This document shows, piece after piece, positions 50,852 through 59,302 of a stretch of 63,257 nt of DNA. The notes below the pieces were generated by a model. That model saw nothing but the letters and a program-made list of their open reading frames with translations, was not told where the DNA came from and searched no databases. Numbering within the stretch: position 1 is the first letter of the stretch; every line of letters begins with the position of its first letter. The stretch is from an uncultured Chitinophagaceae bacterium (GTDB lineage Bacteria; Bacteroidota; Bacteroidia; Chitinophagales; Chitinophagaceae): assembly GCA_903904335.1 (NCBI GenBank), contig CAIVCF010000037.1, positions 1 to 63,257 of the forward strand, given 5' to 3'. Position numbers and translations under genes: made by a program.

Positions 50852-52927
50852 TTAAAGCTCCATTACAAAAGCGCCTTGCTCAGGTATGGAATGATGCCGC
50901 AAATGTAAGTTCTCACAGTCTTTTTTCCATTGGTTGATTTTCCACAAGGGATTACTTGCATCAAAAACATATTCATCACAATCAAATGCCTGTGCCAATT
51001 GATTAATATTGAGTTTTGGATTTTTAGAAATGATAATAGCATCCACTTTTATCCTTTTATCAACAATAGAAGGATTGATATAAGAATCGATCAACATAAC
51101 TTTTTTGTTGGATGAGGTAATTAATTCATGTTGATGATTGATAGATGAAAGTTGATCAACTTTACTGATTCGGTTCAATATCCTTGAAGGTTTTAAATGA
51201 AAATTTTGCAGGAATCCGTCTTGCAATAAAATACTGTCACCTATAAATTGATATTTTCTTCCTTCAATAATATCCATTGCCTTGTGTTGCGGAACATTGT
51301 ACACGATCATTTTTTTCTGCTCTTGTTTTGTAATAAAATCAAAACCTCTAATGATACTGAATAGTAACAGAGAACCAAGCCCCATCAGAAACGCTTTTGA
51401 ACGTTTGCGCAGTAACCAAAAAGTCAATCCTGCAATTGCAAAATATAAAATAACAGTTTGAGAAATACTGATCTGAAGTGATTGCCATGTTGCTTGAGGT
51501 ACAGCATTAATATGCAGAATAAAATCATTCATCCATGTGATTATAAAATTGATTGTCTTGCCAACATTAACAGCAATAGATGTAAATCGCGAAACCATCA
51601 GCAATAACAATTCTGCATATAAGATCAAGCCCGATAAAGGAACTGCGATCAAATTGGCAAATAAGAATAATCTCGGAAATTGATGAAAATAAAATACGAT
51701 AAGCGGTAATGTTAATATTTGTGCAGACAGTGTAACTGCCGTTAATTCCCAGATATATTTCAATAGTTTATTTGAAAAATAAAACCAGTTATTGATATGT
51801 TTTGAAAAGATGACGATACTTAATACAGCAGCATAGCTTAACTGAAAACCAACATCCCATAAACTGAACGGGCTAAATAATAGTATCGCAAATGCAGATG
51901 CAGCAAGGTTATTGTAAATATTAATCCGTTTTGAAAAACTTTCGCCTAAAACAATAAACGAGAACATCACTGCACTTCTCAATATGGATGGCGCGGCACC
52001 TGCTATAAAAGTAAAGCCCCAAATAATAGTTAGTACAACAAATGGTTTTATCCATTTTACAAATCTTTTATTTTGAAAAGGCTTGATAAAAAAAATGATC
52101 AGCCCGTATATCATAGCGATATGCAAACCACTGATCGCGATGACATGCACTACGCCTGTATTGCTGTATGCCTGCACCAATTCTTTATCAAGATCATCTC
52201 TGTAACCGATCAATAATGCTTCTGCAATACTCAGTGCATCGGGAGTTGTAATATACTGACGCAATGCTGCAAGTAATTTGATTCGCGTTCTTAATAAAAA
52301 GTCATTGAAGAAAGATTTATTTTCGGAAGAAAGTATTTGATAATCTTTCCTCATCAAATAAACCTGATAATAAATATCTTGAAATGCACAATATTGTTTG
52401 TAATCAAATGCGCCGGGATTACCTGAATTAATAATTGCCTGTAATGGTTTATGAATGATGATCCTTGATCCGTAGTGCAATAAAGGCTTAAGTTCGTCTT
52501 TTTTGAAATATAATAAGACTGTTCCATTTGCAGTTTGTTTTTTTTCATTGATTACAGTTTCTATTTTTGCAGAGGTTTTGAATGATTTTTCTTTCTCTGT
52601 TAATGGCTCCTGAACAGTTGCAATAACATAAGAATCACTTCTATAATTTTGAAGTGAAATCTTTCGCTGATTCAAAAAAACAGAAACTGCTCCTGCAGAT
52701 ATAAAAAATAGTTGAATACCCAATCCCATTAACCATTGATGGCTGAACATTGAATGAGTATTCAGAAGATTGAAAACTGAAATAAGTATCAGTGCAAAAA
52801 CAACAACAAATCCGATGATTTCCCGATTCGGATCAAAATAAAACTGAAGCAAAATTCCTGCAATAAACGGCAATAATACCCGCAGAAACGGGACAGGTTT
52901 CCAGATGAAAATCTCGAATCTCAGCAT
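50852..52927 (-). CDS. comEC: ComEC/Rec2-family DNA-uptake channel protein
   Basis: A 691-residue polytopic membrane protein. The N-terminal DUF4131 region is followed by the competence domain with LIGYRDDLDKELVQAYSNTGVVHVIAISGLHIAMIYGL and about ten helices. In canonical ComEC a metallo-beta-lactamase-like domain follows. Here the C-terminal ~140 residues carry no HxHxDH motif that I can see, so that domain is absent or degenerate, as is frequent in Bacteroidota. The protein would move single-stranded DNA across the inner membrane. Confidence 0.88.
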   Translation of the reverse strand: MLRFEIFIWKPVPFLRVLLPFIAGILLQFYFDPNREIIGFVVVFALILISVFNLLNTHSMFSHQWLMGLGIQLFFISAGAVSVFLNQRKISLQNYRSDSYVIATVQEPLTEKEKSFKTSAKIETVINEKKQTANGTVLLYFKKDELKPLLHYGSRIIIHKPLQAIINSGNPGAFDYKQYCAFQDIYYQVYLMRKDYQILSSENKSFFNDFLLRTRIKLLAALRQYITTPDALSIAEALLIGYRDDLDKELVQAYSNTGVVHVIAISGLHIAMIYGLIIFFIKPFQNKRFVKWIKPFVVLTIIWGFTFIAGAAPSILRSAVMFSFIVLGESFSKRINIYNNLAASAFAILLFSPFSLWDVGFQLSYAAVLSIVIFSKHINNWFYFSNKLLKYIWELTAVTLSAQILTLPLIVFYFHQFPRLFLFANLIAVPLSGLILYAELLLLMVSRFTSIAVNVGKTINFIITWMNDFILHINAVPQATWQSLQISISQTVILYFAIAGLTFWLLRKRSKAFLMGLGSLLLFSIIRGFDFITKQEQKKMIVYNVPQHKAMDIIEGRKYQFIGDSILLQDGFLQNFHLKPSRILNRISKVDQLSSINHQHELITSSNKKVMLIDSYINPSIVDKRIKVDAIIISKNPKLNINQLAQAFDCDEYVFDASNPLWKINQWKKDCENLHLRHHSIPEQGAFVMEL

Positions 52928-53489
52928 ATAAACTGCTATTTTTAGAATATGATCTATGTGGGAGTTATTGCTTTTAAAGCGTAGAGATAAAATTTGAATA
53001 TGGCTTTATCAAAGTATAAAGTCAGGTAAATCAGACAAATAGCTATAAATTTCCCCTTTTAGCATTGCCTATTAACCAAAATTTCCCCATCAGTTTTGGT
53101 AAACTTTTGAGGAAATCGGAGGGTTTGTTTAACAGGATATAGGATTTTAAAAACGGCACTTATACTAACCCTTTTGCTAATATCCTTTGTTGTAGTCAAA
53201 AAACTAAATATTAGGGCAAAAAATTGTAACGGTATTTTTTCCGTTGTTTTAACGGTATAATTATACCGTGTTTTAACGGTATAGTATTTGCTTTTTTCAC
53301 GGTTTTTCATCCAGTCTATTAACGGTTTTTTTTTCAATATTTCAACTCGAATTAAGGGATTTTTAATCATTTATAAATTGAAGTAATTCATAATTGATTG
53401 AGGCTCATCATTTTTTTCAAAAATCCTTTCTTGTTTGAAAATACTTTTACGGAGTAAATTAAAATTATCCATTTAAAACCTTTTTTACC
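52928..53489. other. Intergenic region with AACGGTATA repeats
   Basis: About 560 AT-rich bases between comEC and a divergent conserved gene. No credible gene. It contains a perfect 18-bp palindrome at 53252-53269 and several AACGGT words. The promoter of the 53490 gene should be in the last 150 bases. Confidence 0.55.
53246..53283. repeat. Palindrome and direct repeats of AACGGTATA
   Basis: The 14-base word GTTTTAACGGTATA occurs at 53246-53259 and 53270-53283. Between and overlapping them, ACGGTATAATTATACCGT (53252-53269) is a perfect 18-bp palindrome. Further AACGGT copies lie at 53229 and 53322. This could be an operator. Confidence 0.7.
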
Positions 53490-53975
53490 ATGCAAACAAT
53501 CGAAACAAAATCCTTAAAGGTTGGCCAGTATGTAAATACTGCACATGTAGATTCTGCGATCAGAAATTACAAACAAGAAAGATGGGTTCATAACAGTGAA
53601 AGGATCGGCAAAGAAGATTCTTTGAGCGCATGGTGGAGTGTAGAAGAATTAGAAGAATTCATCGAACATGCCAAAACACATGGTGCTGATGGTGTAAAAT
53701 TCTATTTTGGCGCATATGATAAAGAACATGCTCCTTTGGCTGAATATGCTGACAGACAAACATTGGTAATGGTGGCTACCAAGCAAAAAGAAAATGCAGA
53801 CGGCACTACCAAGAATAAAGATATTTATATCAATACTGAAAAAGGAACTAATATAGTTGCCTATAATTGTGGAAGATTATGTCCTCCGTTCTGCGGACAG
53901 GGTGATGACTTAGATAATGATGAAATTGGTATCACTATTGTTGATAAAGGAGATAAAGGCTTTGTAGTTATTTAG
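53490..53975 (+). CDS. Conserved protein of unknown function
   Basis: A 161-residue soluble protein starting MQTIETKSLKVGQYVNTAHV. It is rich in charged residues and has a well-formed alpha/beta pattern (SAWWSVEELEEFIEHAKTHGADGVKFYFGAYD, DRQTLVMVATKQKEN). CGRLCPPFCGQ near residue 130 gives three close Cys. The strong start context (ATG after AAAACCTTTTTTACC), a perfect terminator downstream and codon use like its neighbours show it is a real gene. I do not recognise a named family. Confidence 0.75.
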   Translation: MQTIETKSLKVGQYVNTAHVDSAIRNYKQERWVHNSERIGKEDSLSAWWSVEELEEFIEHAKTHGADGVKFYFGAYDKEHAPLAEYADRQTLVMVATKQKENADGTTKNKDIYINTEKGTNIVAYNCGRLCPPFCGQGDDLDNDEIGITIVDKGDKGFVVI

Positions 53976-53997
53976 TACTACGCTTTAAAATAATATT

Positions 53998-54028
53998 AAA
54001 ACCCCCGGATTCGGGGGTTTTCTTTTTT
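53998..54028 (+). terminator. Strong Rho-independent terminator
   Basis: A perfect 10-bp stem, AAAACCCCCG with CGGGGGTTTT, loop GATT, followed by CTTTTTT. It is the clearest terminator in the window. Confidence 0.92.
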
Positions 54029-54060
54029 ATACCTGTAAATACCACTTACTTTTATGATTC

Positions 54061-54710
54061 ATGCATGTACCGTTTTTTATTTATATCATCATTTTTAGTA
54101 CCGTATGCGGTTTTTATAGCCTTTATAAAAAAAATCGCTTACGCTTTATTTAAAATTACTTCCGTTTTTTTTACTTGTCACTGTCTTTGTTGAACTAGGG
54201 GCCAATTTGATGATAAAAATTGAGAAAAGAAATGCTCATACATTTTTAATCTACAACCCTTTTACTTGTTTTGAATTTGTTTTCTACATTTTCATGATAA
54301 GAGAATTCATTAAAAGAGATTCCGCAAAAAAAATTTTATTAGGACTGATAGTGATATATCCAATTGCCGCAACGATCAATATTATACTCTTTCAGGGAGT
54401 ACATCAATTTCACTCTTTTACATATTCAATAGGTTGCTTATTAATGGCAGCTTGTTGTATCTATTATTTCTATGAATTATTTTTAATGCCCCATTCAGTA
54501 AATTTATTAAGGCAACCTCCATTTTGGATTTGTACAGGACTATTATTCTATTATGCTTTTACCTATCCTGTTTATGGATTAAGCAATTTAATGTCTGGCT
54601 TATCTAATCATCTATTAATTATTATTTCTAGAATTCTTGATTCGTTGAACATTCTATTATATTCATTTTTCAGTATCGCTTTTTTATGCAGACTCAGAAT
54701 ACGGAAATAA
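54061..54710 (+). pseudogene. Frameshifted polytopic membrane protein upstream of a histidine kinase
   Basis: An ATG at 54061 opens MHVPFFIYIIIFSTVCGFYS and runs through an A8 tract to TAA at 54151. The +1-related frame then reads LKLLPFFLLVTVFVELGANL from 54150 and continues without a stop to 54710 as a membrane protein (helices at IYNPFTCFEFVFYIFMI and YSIGCLLMAACCIYYFYELF). One extra A in the A8 tract (54126-54133) would join both parts into about 216 residues. The protein ends in TAATG overlapping the kinase start, so they belong together. Family unknown. It may be a membrane sensor for the kinase. The break can be a real mutation, a homopolymer sequencing error, or slippage. Confidence 0.65.
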
Positions 54711-55516
54711 TGTCTTTTCTTGTCATTGGTGCATCGATGGCATTTATACTAGTCCTGTTTATTGTTGCCATTGTTTTTCTGTACCAACGAAGACAGCAGT
54801 CACATGAAAAAGACTTGCTGAAATTAAAGGAAGAATACGATCAGGAATTATTGCGCAGCCAATTGGAAATTCAGGAAACAACTTTAAAAACCATCAGTCA
54901 GGAACTGCATGATAATGTTGGGCAAATGCTTTCGGTTGTGAAACTATCTATGGCAAGTACCGGCCTTACTAAAGAGCATCCCGCTTTTGAAACCATTACT
55001 GCTTCAAGAGAAATATTAAACAAAGCTATTCTTGACCTGGCCAATCTCACCAAGAGTTTGCACACCGACCGCATTTCACAAATCGGTTTGGAACAAGCCG
55101 TTCAATTCGAGATCAACACCATCAATAAAACAGGTTTGATGCCGATCGAATTTATCGCTCCGACCAATCCTGACCACAAAAATTTAGACGGACAAACTTC
55201 GATTTTCCTTTTTAGGATGTTTCAAGAAATACTTAATAACACTTTAAAACATTCTAAAGCCACTCATGTAAATGTGATGATGGATTTTACACCCAACAAT
55301 ATCTTTGTTTTAAAAGTAGAAGATAACGGTGTTGGTTTTGATGTGGAAGAAAAGAAAAATAAACCATCTGCTTCAGGAGGTGTTGGTTTAAAAAGCATGA
55401 TCAACCGTGCAAAACTGATAGGCGCAAAATTTATTATCACTATTACACCCGGAAGCGGAACATGTATTGCAATAACGTTACCTTTGATCAAAGAAACCAT
55501 TCCTAAAGAAGATTAA
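54710..55516 (+). CDS. Membrane-anchored sensor histidine kinase (NarL/DegS type)
   Basis: A 268-residue kinase with one N-terminal helix (about 4-26), a coiled coil (about 30-62), the HisKA_3 box with phospho-acceptor His67 in TISQELHDNVGQML, and an HATPase domain with FQEILNNTLKHSKATHV (N box) and DNGVGFD and GGVGLKSM (G boxes). No extracellular sensor domain is present, so the upstream membrane protein may provide the signal. The next gene, 4 bases downstream, encodes the cognate response regulator. The start ATG overlaps the preceding stop (TAATG). Confidence 0.88.
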   Translation: MSFLVIGASMAFILVLFIVAIVFLYQRRQQSHEKDLLKLKEEYDQELLRSQLEIQETTLKTISQELHDNVGQMLSVVKLSMASTGLTKEHPAFETITASREILNKAILDLANLTKSLHTDRISQIGLEQAVQFEINTINKTGLMPIEFIAPTNPDHKNLDGQTSIFLFRMFQEILNNTLKHSKATHVNVMMDFTPNNIFVLKVEDNGVGFDVEEKKNKPSASGGVGLKSMINRAKLIGAKFIITITPGSGTCIAITLPLIKETIPKED

Positions 55517-55519
55517 CCC

Positions 55520-56185
55520 ATGTCCGCAAGTTCTAAAAAAGTTTATCAGGTAGCTGTTACCGACGATCACACTTTGATGCGCAATGCATTGGCACGACTG
55601 ATCGCATCTTTCGAAAACTATTCCGTTATTTTCGAAGCAAGTAATGGAAAAGACCTGATAGAAAAGATACAAAGCTATCTTATACCTGATATCATATTAT
55701 TAGATATCAATATGCCCGAAATGGACGGCTTTGAAACCGCCAAATGGCTGACCAGAAATTATCCGCAAATTAAAGTGCTGGCGCTTTCGATGCAGAGTGA
55801 CGAATCAAGTATCATTAGGATGCTTCGCTTGGGTGCAAAAGGTTACCTCATGAAAAATGTTGAGCCTGATGAGCTCAATGTTGCATTGGAATCAGTGATC
55901 AAAAAAGATTTTTATTTATCTGAAACTATTTCGGGTAAAGTCATTTCCGGTTTGCATCAGGATTATCATCAGCCCTTAGAACCCGTAATGCTAGGCGATA
56001 AAGAAAAAGAGTTTCTTCGTTTGATCTGTACCGAACTGACTTATAAAGATATTGCAGAACGCTTATTTGTAAGTCCGCGTACTGTTGACGATTACCGAAA
56101 CACATTATTCGACAAACTGAAAGTGCATACCAGAATGGGATTGGCCATGTATGCTATTAAAAATAAGATTGTAGAGGTATTGTAA
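55520..56185 (+). CDS. NarL/LuxR-type response regulator
   Basis: A 221-residue regulator. The receiver domain has the acid pair D15/D16 (VAVTDDHTLMR), phospho-acceptor Asp62 (LLDINMPEMDG), Ser/Thr and Lys (LSMQSDE, GAKGYLMKN). The C-terminal LuxR helix-turn-helix reads KEFLRLICTELTYKDIAERLFVSPRTVDDYRNTLFDKL. It forms a two-component pair with the kinase just upstream and is followed by a strong bidirectional terminator. Confidence 0.92.
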   Translation: MSASSKKVYQVAVTDDHTLMRNALARLIASFENYSVIFEASNGKDLIEKIQSYLIPDIILLDINMPEMDGFETAKWLTRNYPQIKVLALSMQSDESSIIRMLRLGAKGYLMKNVEPDELNVALESVIKKDFYLSETISGKVISGLHQDYHQPLEPVMLGDKEKEFLRLICTELTYKDIAERLFVSPRTVDDYRNTLFDKLKVHTRMGLAMYAIKNKIVEVL

Positions 56186-56204
56186 TTTTTTGAGGCGGTA
56201 CAAT

Positions 56205-56241
56205 AAAAAAGACTTTCACTTTAAATGTGAAAGTCTTTTTT
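56205..56241. terminator. Bidirectional Rho-independent terminator
   Basis: A perfect 15-bp stem, AAAAAAGACTTTCAC with GTGAAAGTCTTTTTT, with a 7-base loop. T-runs lie on both strands, serving the response regulator and the convergent CarB-half gene. Confidence 0.92.
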
Positions 56242-56256
56242 ATTTCTAAGAATAAT

Positions 56257-57450
56257 TTATTTACTCAAATTCATGCTTCTTTCTTTGTATAAAGTTCTGA
56301 AGTATGGATCGCGAAGGTCTTTTATAAAACGAATGGCTTCACCCGTACTTTTCATTTCAGGTCCCAACTCTTTACTAACACCGGGAAATTTATCGAAACT
56401 GAAAACGGGTTCTTTAATGGCATAACCATCCAACTTCTTTTCTAAATTAAAGTCGGTGAGTTTTGCAGAACCAATCATTACTTTAGTTGCAATATTCAAA
56501 TATGGAATGCCATAAGCCTTAGCGATAAACGGTGTAGTTCTCGATGCACGTGGATTTGCTTCAATTACATAAACCTTATCACCTTTGATAGCAAATTGAA
56601 TATTAATTAATCCTTTTATATTTAAAGAACGTGCAATTTTCTCGCTGTAATATTCCATTGTTTCAACGATTAATGGTGTAAGGTTGAATGCAGGCAAAAC
56701 CGCATTACTATCGCCGCTATGAATACCGGCCGGTTCAATATGTTCCATCACGCCCATCACATGAAAATTCTCGCCGTCAAAAATGGCATCCACTTCGGCT
56801 TCCTGACATCTGTCCAGGAAATGATCAATTAAAATTTTATTGCCCGGCAAATGTTTTAATAAACTGATCACTGCTTTTTCAACATCTTCATCATTAATAA
56901 CGATACGCATTCTCTGTCCGCCCAAAACATAGCTTGGTCGAACCAAAACAGGATAACCTACTCTGTTGGCAACGGCAATCGCTTCATCGGCATCCAATGC
57001 AGTACCATATTCCGGATAAGGAATATTCAGATCTTTTAATAAGTCACTGAATCTTCCTCTGTCTTCAGCAATATCCATTGCATCAAAAGAAGTTCCTATG
57101 ATCTTAATTCCTTTTTCATGTAACCTTTTGGACAATTTCAAAGCTGTTTGCCCGCCCAACTGAACGATCACACCCTCCGGTTTTTCCAATTCAATGATCT
57201 CCCAGAGATGTTCCCAGTAAACGGGTTCGAAATATAATTTATCGGCAATATCAAAATCTGTAGAAACTGTTTCGGGATTGCAATTCACCATAATGGCTTC
57301 ATATCCGCTTTCCTTGATGGCAAGTAGACCATGCACACAGCAATAATCAAACTCAATACCCTGACCAATACGGTTCGGGCCACTGCCTAAAACAATAATT
57401 TTCTTTTTCTGCGAAGGAACAGACTCGTTCGAATTTAGTGTAGTACTCAT
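56257..57450 (-). CDS. carB: Carbamoyl-phosphate synthase large subunit, C-terminal half as a separate gene
   Basis: A 397-residue protein covering only the second ATP-grasp half of CarB. It starts at the usual domain junction KKIIVLGSGPNRIGQGIEFDYCCVHG and continues with YEAIMVNCNPETVSTDFD, GVIVQLGGQTALKLS, RPSYVLGGQRMRIV, EVDAIFDG, GIHSGDSN and VIEANPRASRT, and ends near YKERSMNLSK without the MGS allosteric domain. The N-terminal half (which makes carboxyphosphate and carbamate) is not upstream. That gene position is held by a DUF4239 protein. It needs its other half elsewhere to function, or it is a remnant. The ATG at 57450 is chosen because upstream residues have no family match. Confidence 0.88.
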   Translation of the reverse strand: MSTTLNSNESVPSQKKKIIVLGSGPNRIGQGIEFDYCCVHGLLAIKESGYEAIMVNCNPETVSTDFDIADKLYFEPVYWEHLWEIIELEKPEGVIVQLGGQTALKLSKRLHEKGIKIIGTSFDAMDIAEDRGRFSDLLKDLNIPYPEYGTALDADEAIAVANRVGYPVLVRPSYVLGGQRMRIVINDEDVEKAVISLLKHLPGNKILIDHFLDRCQEAEVDAIFDGENFHVMGVMEHIEPAGIHSGDSNAVLPAFNLTPLIVETMEYYSEKIARSLNIKGLINIQFAIKGDKVYVIEANPRASRTTPFIAKAYGIPYLNIATKVMIGSAKLTDFNLEKKLDGYAIKEPVFSFDKFPGVSKELGPEMKSTGEAIRFIKDLRDPYFRTLYKERSMNLSK

Positions 57451-57576
57451 TTTTGAAGGATTGCGCAAAATTAGGGTTACAGATGAATTTTTGAAGATTA
57501 TTTTTTGAACACGCATTTATATTAAGAATAATCTTTATTATTCAATGTATTTGCATTTTATTTTTAATCCAACTGA

Positions 57577-58344
57577 CTATGGAAATGATTGCAGCAGATC
57601 TTTCATCAATTTCTGGTTCGCATCCAGGTTAATAAATCCTCTTCGAGGCTGATCCAGATCCATGATAACATAGATCACCAGAACAGTTAATAAAGCAAAC
57701 CCCGCAACAGTTATCCAGTTGATCCGTTTTGAAACAGGGATTTCAAATCCGGCCAAACAACTGCATGAGATGGATATGACGAATAAGAGCAGTAAAATAA
57801 TATCGGGCACTTTGGTGCGCATCGAAGCTTCGCGAACAGTTGTTATATCAATCATTGCATTCAATGCCGGAATCATTTGATTAGTGGCAGCGAGATACTT
57901 TGGATTTTTTGACAGGCTTGCAGCTCTTGCCCATAATGAATCAGCATATTTTGAAGCCAGCACTTTTGCTGCATTCATTTTTGCATCATTGATATCATAA
58001 TAAGCCACTCTTGCTTCAATGTATTTTTTAAAATCTTTTCTGAATCCAGTTCTGCTTGAATCATCATACATATCCGCACGCAAAACAGCCGTACCGATGT
58101 TGTTCACTTCTTCGATCATAACAGAGCGCCTTGTATCATATCTTGAACCTGCCATTCCGAATGTAAATGCCAGCAACAAACCCAGTAAAGCAAATAATGA
58201 CCCTTCTACAGGACCAAGATTTTCGCCAGCCAATGGGTTTTTTTGTCTGGTACGGAAACCGATAATACTTGCAGTCATCATCAATACAAAAAGTATCGAA
58301 CAAAGCAACCAGGCATTTACGGTGTGAAAAAAGGAAATGTTCAT
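57577..58344 (-). CDS. DUF4239/bestrophin-like membrane protein
   Basis: A 255-residue membrane protein with two N-terminal and two C-terminal helices around a soluble helical domain. The segment NPLAGENLGPVEGSLFALLGLLLAFTFGMAGSRYDTRR, with its EEVNNIGTAVLRADMYDDSSR follow-on, is characteristic of DUF4239 proteins. Function is unknown. Similarity to bestrophin channels has been suggested for the fold. It is a single gene between the CarB half and a small exported protein. Confidence 0.85.
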   Translation of the reverse strand: MNISFFHTVNAWLLCSILFVLMMTASIIGFRTRQKNPLAGENLGPVEGSLFALLGLLLAFTFGMAGSRYDTRRSVMIEEVNNIGTAVLRADMYDDSSRTGFRKDFKKYIEARVAYYDINDAKMNAAKVLASKYADSLWARAASLSKNPKYLAATNQMIPALNAMIDITTVREASMRTKVPDIILLLLFVISISCSCLAGFEIPVSKRINWITVAGFALLTVLVIYVIMDLDQPRRGFINLDANQKLMKDLLQSFP

Positions 58345-58441
58345 GCCTAAATATAAAATATTATTTTTTCAGTTTCAATTTCTCTACAAATTATATTTCT
58401 TTCCGCTCCGAAAAGATTAACCTTATTTAACTTTTTTTTCA

Positions 58442-58471
58442 TTTGATTGTAACATTTTGAAATTAATTTCG
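58442..58471 (+). promoter_or_regulatory. Possible promoter of the small exported protein gene
   Basis: TTTG (58442-58445), an 18-base spacer and TAATTTCG (58464-58471), one base off TAnnTTTG. This would start transcription about 15 bases before the ATG at 58495. Confidence 0.4.
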
Positions 58472-58494
58472 TCTAATAAATCCAAATCGCAGTT

Positions 58495-58707
58495 ATGAAA
58501 TCAAAATATCTATTGCAATTGGTCTTGATGGTTATCATGGCCGTTGCAACAATGGCTTTTTTTGAGGAAAAATATGATCAAAAACATTGCACACAATTGA
58601 ATGATTGCTGTGCTCAAAAATGCAGTTCTGATAAAAAATCTGCTGATAATTCCGAAAATATTTTCTATAATCCCGTCAGCAGCCTGATTGCTGCCGTTTA
58701 TAAATAA
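58495..58707 (+). CDS. Small Cys-rich exported or membrane-anchored protein
   Basis: A 70-residue protein with an N-terminal hydrophobic segment (YLLQLVLMVIMAVATMAFF) that could be a signal anchor, followed by HCTQLNDCCAQKC with four Cys close together. It has its own candidate promoter and terminator, so it is likely expressed as a single gene just upstream of the sigma-factor operon. Family unknown. The Cys cluster suggests disulfides or metal binding in the periplasm. Confidence 0.6.
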   Translation: MKSKYLLQLVLMVIMAVATMAFFEEKYDQKHCTQLNDCCAQKCSSDKKSADNSENIFYNPVSSLIAAVYK

Positions 58708-58710
58708 CTG

Positions 58711-58738
58711 ATCCTGCCATTCGGCGGGATTTTTTTTC
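58711..58738 (+). terminator. Rho-independent terminator after the small exported protein gene
   Basis: ATCCTGCC and GGCGGGAT form an 8-bp stem (with one mismatched or wobble pair) closed by ATTC, followed by eight T. Confidence 0.8.
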
Positions 58739-58814
58739 TTTGTATTGTAACTAATTTTACCCTGCTGCGTATAACTGATGACAAAGCAAACTATCTGAAA
58801 TATCGCTGCTGTTT

Positions 58815-59300
58815 ATGACTGAAAGAGAGTATAATCAATGTGTAAATCAATATGCTGACAATGTGTACAGATTCATTGTCAAGAATCTCCGGCATGAAGA
58901 GGATGCGAAGGATATTGTACAAACAGCATTTGAAAAATTATGGCGCAACCGGGAAACAGTAGATAATGAAAAATCGAAATCCTTTTTGTTCACCGTTGCG
59001 TATAATCAGATGATCGATCATATCAGAAAAGTGAAAAGAATATCTTTGAAGGAAGAATTTGGTGAGGGATTGAAAACAGTACATCAAACCCATTCAAACA
59101 CAAAAAAGGTTTTGATGGAAGCCTTGAATCAATTGAATGAAACACAACGAAGTTTGGTGATGTTGAAAGATTATGAAGGATATAACTATGCTCAGATCGG
59201 TGAAATAATGGGATTGAATGAAAGTCAGGTGAAAGTGTATTTGCACAGGGCGAGATTGACCTTAAGAAATTATTTGGTTAGCCCTGAAAACGTTTTATAA
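58815..59300 (+). CDS. ECF-type RNA polymerase sigma factor
   Basis: A 161-residue sigma factor with region 2 (YADNVYRFIVKNLRHEEDAKDIVQTAFEKLWRNRE) and region 4 (ALNQLNETQRSLVMLKDYEGYNYAQIGEIMGLNESQVKVYLHRARLTLR). Region 3 and 1.1 are missing, as in ECF sigmas. The next gene, 2 bases downstream, encodes a single-pass membrane protein with the layout of an anti-sigma factor, and the third an outer-membrane barrel. The three form an envelope-sensing operon. Confidence 0.92.
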   Translation: MTEREYNQCVNQYADNVYRFIVKNLRHEEDAKDIVQTAFEKLWRNRETVDNEKSKSFLFTVAYNQMIDHIRKVKRISLKEEFGEGLKTVHQTHSNTKKVLMEALNQLNETQRSLVMLKDYEGYNYAQIGEIMGLNESQVKVYLHRARLTLRNYLVSPENVL

Positions 59301-59302
59301 AA

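Noticed and set aside
50852-51300. Truncated comEC
   Set aside because: The missing metallo-beta-lactamase motif could suggest damage, but the frame ends normally and many ComEC proteins of this phylum lack the domain.
53059-53370. A 103-codon frame on the minus strand between comEC and the 53490 gene
   Set aside because: Its sequence is Lys/Thr-rich from AT-rich repeats, it covers the palindromic operator-like region, and it resembles no protein I know.
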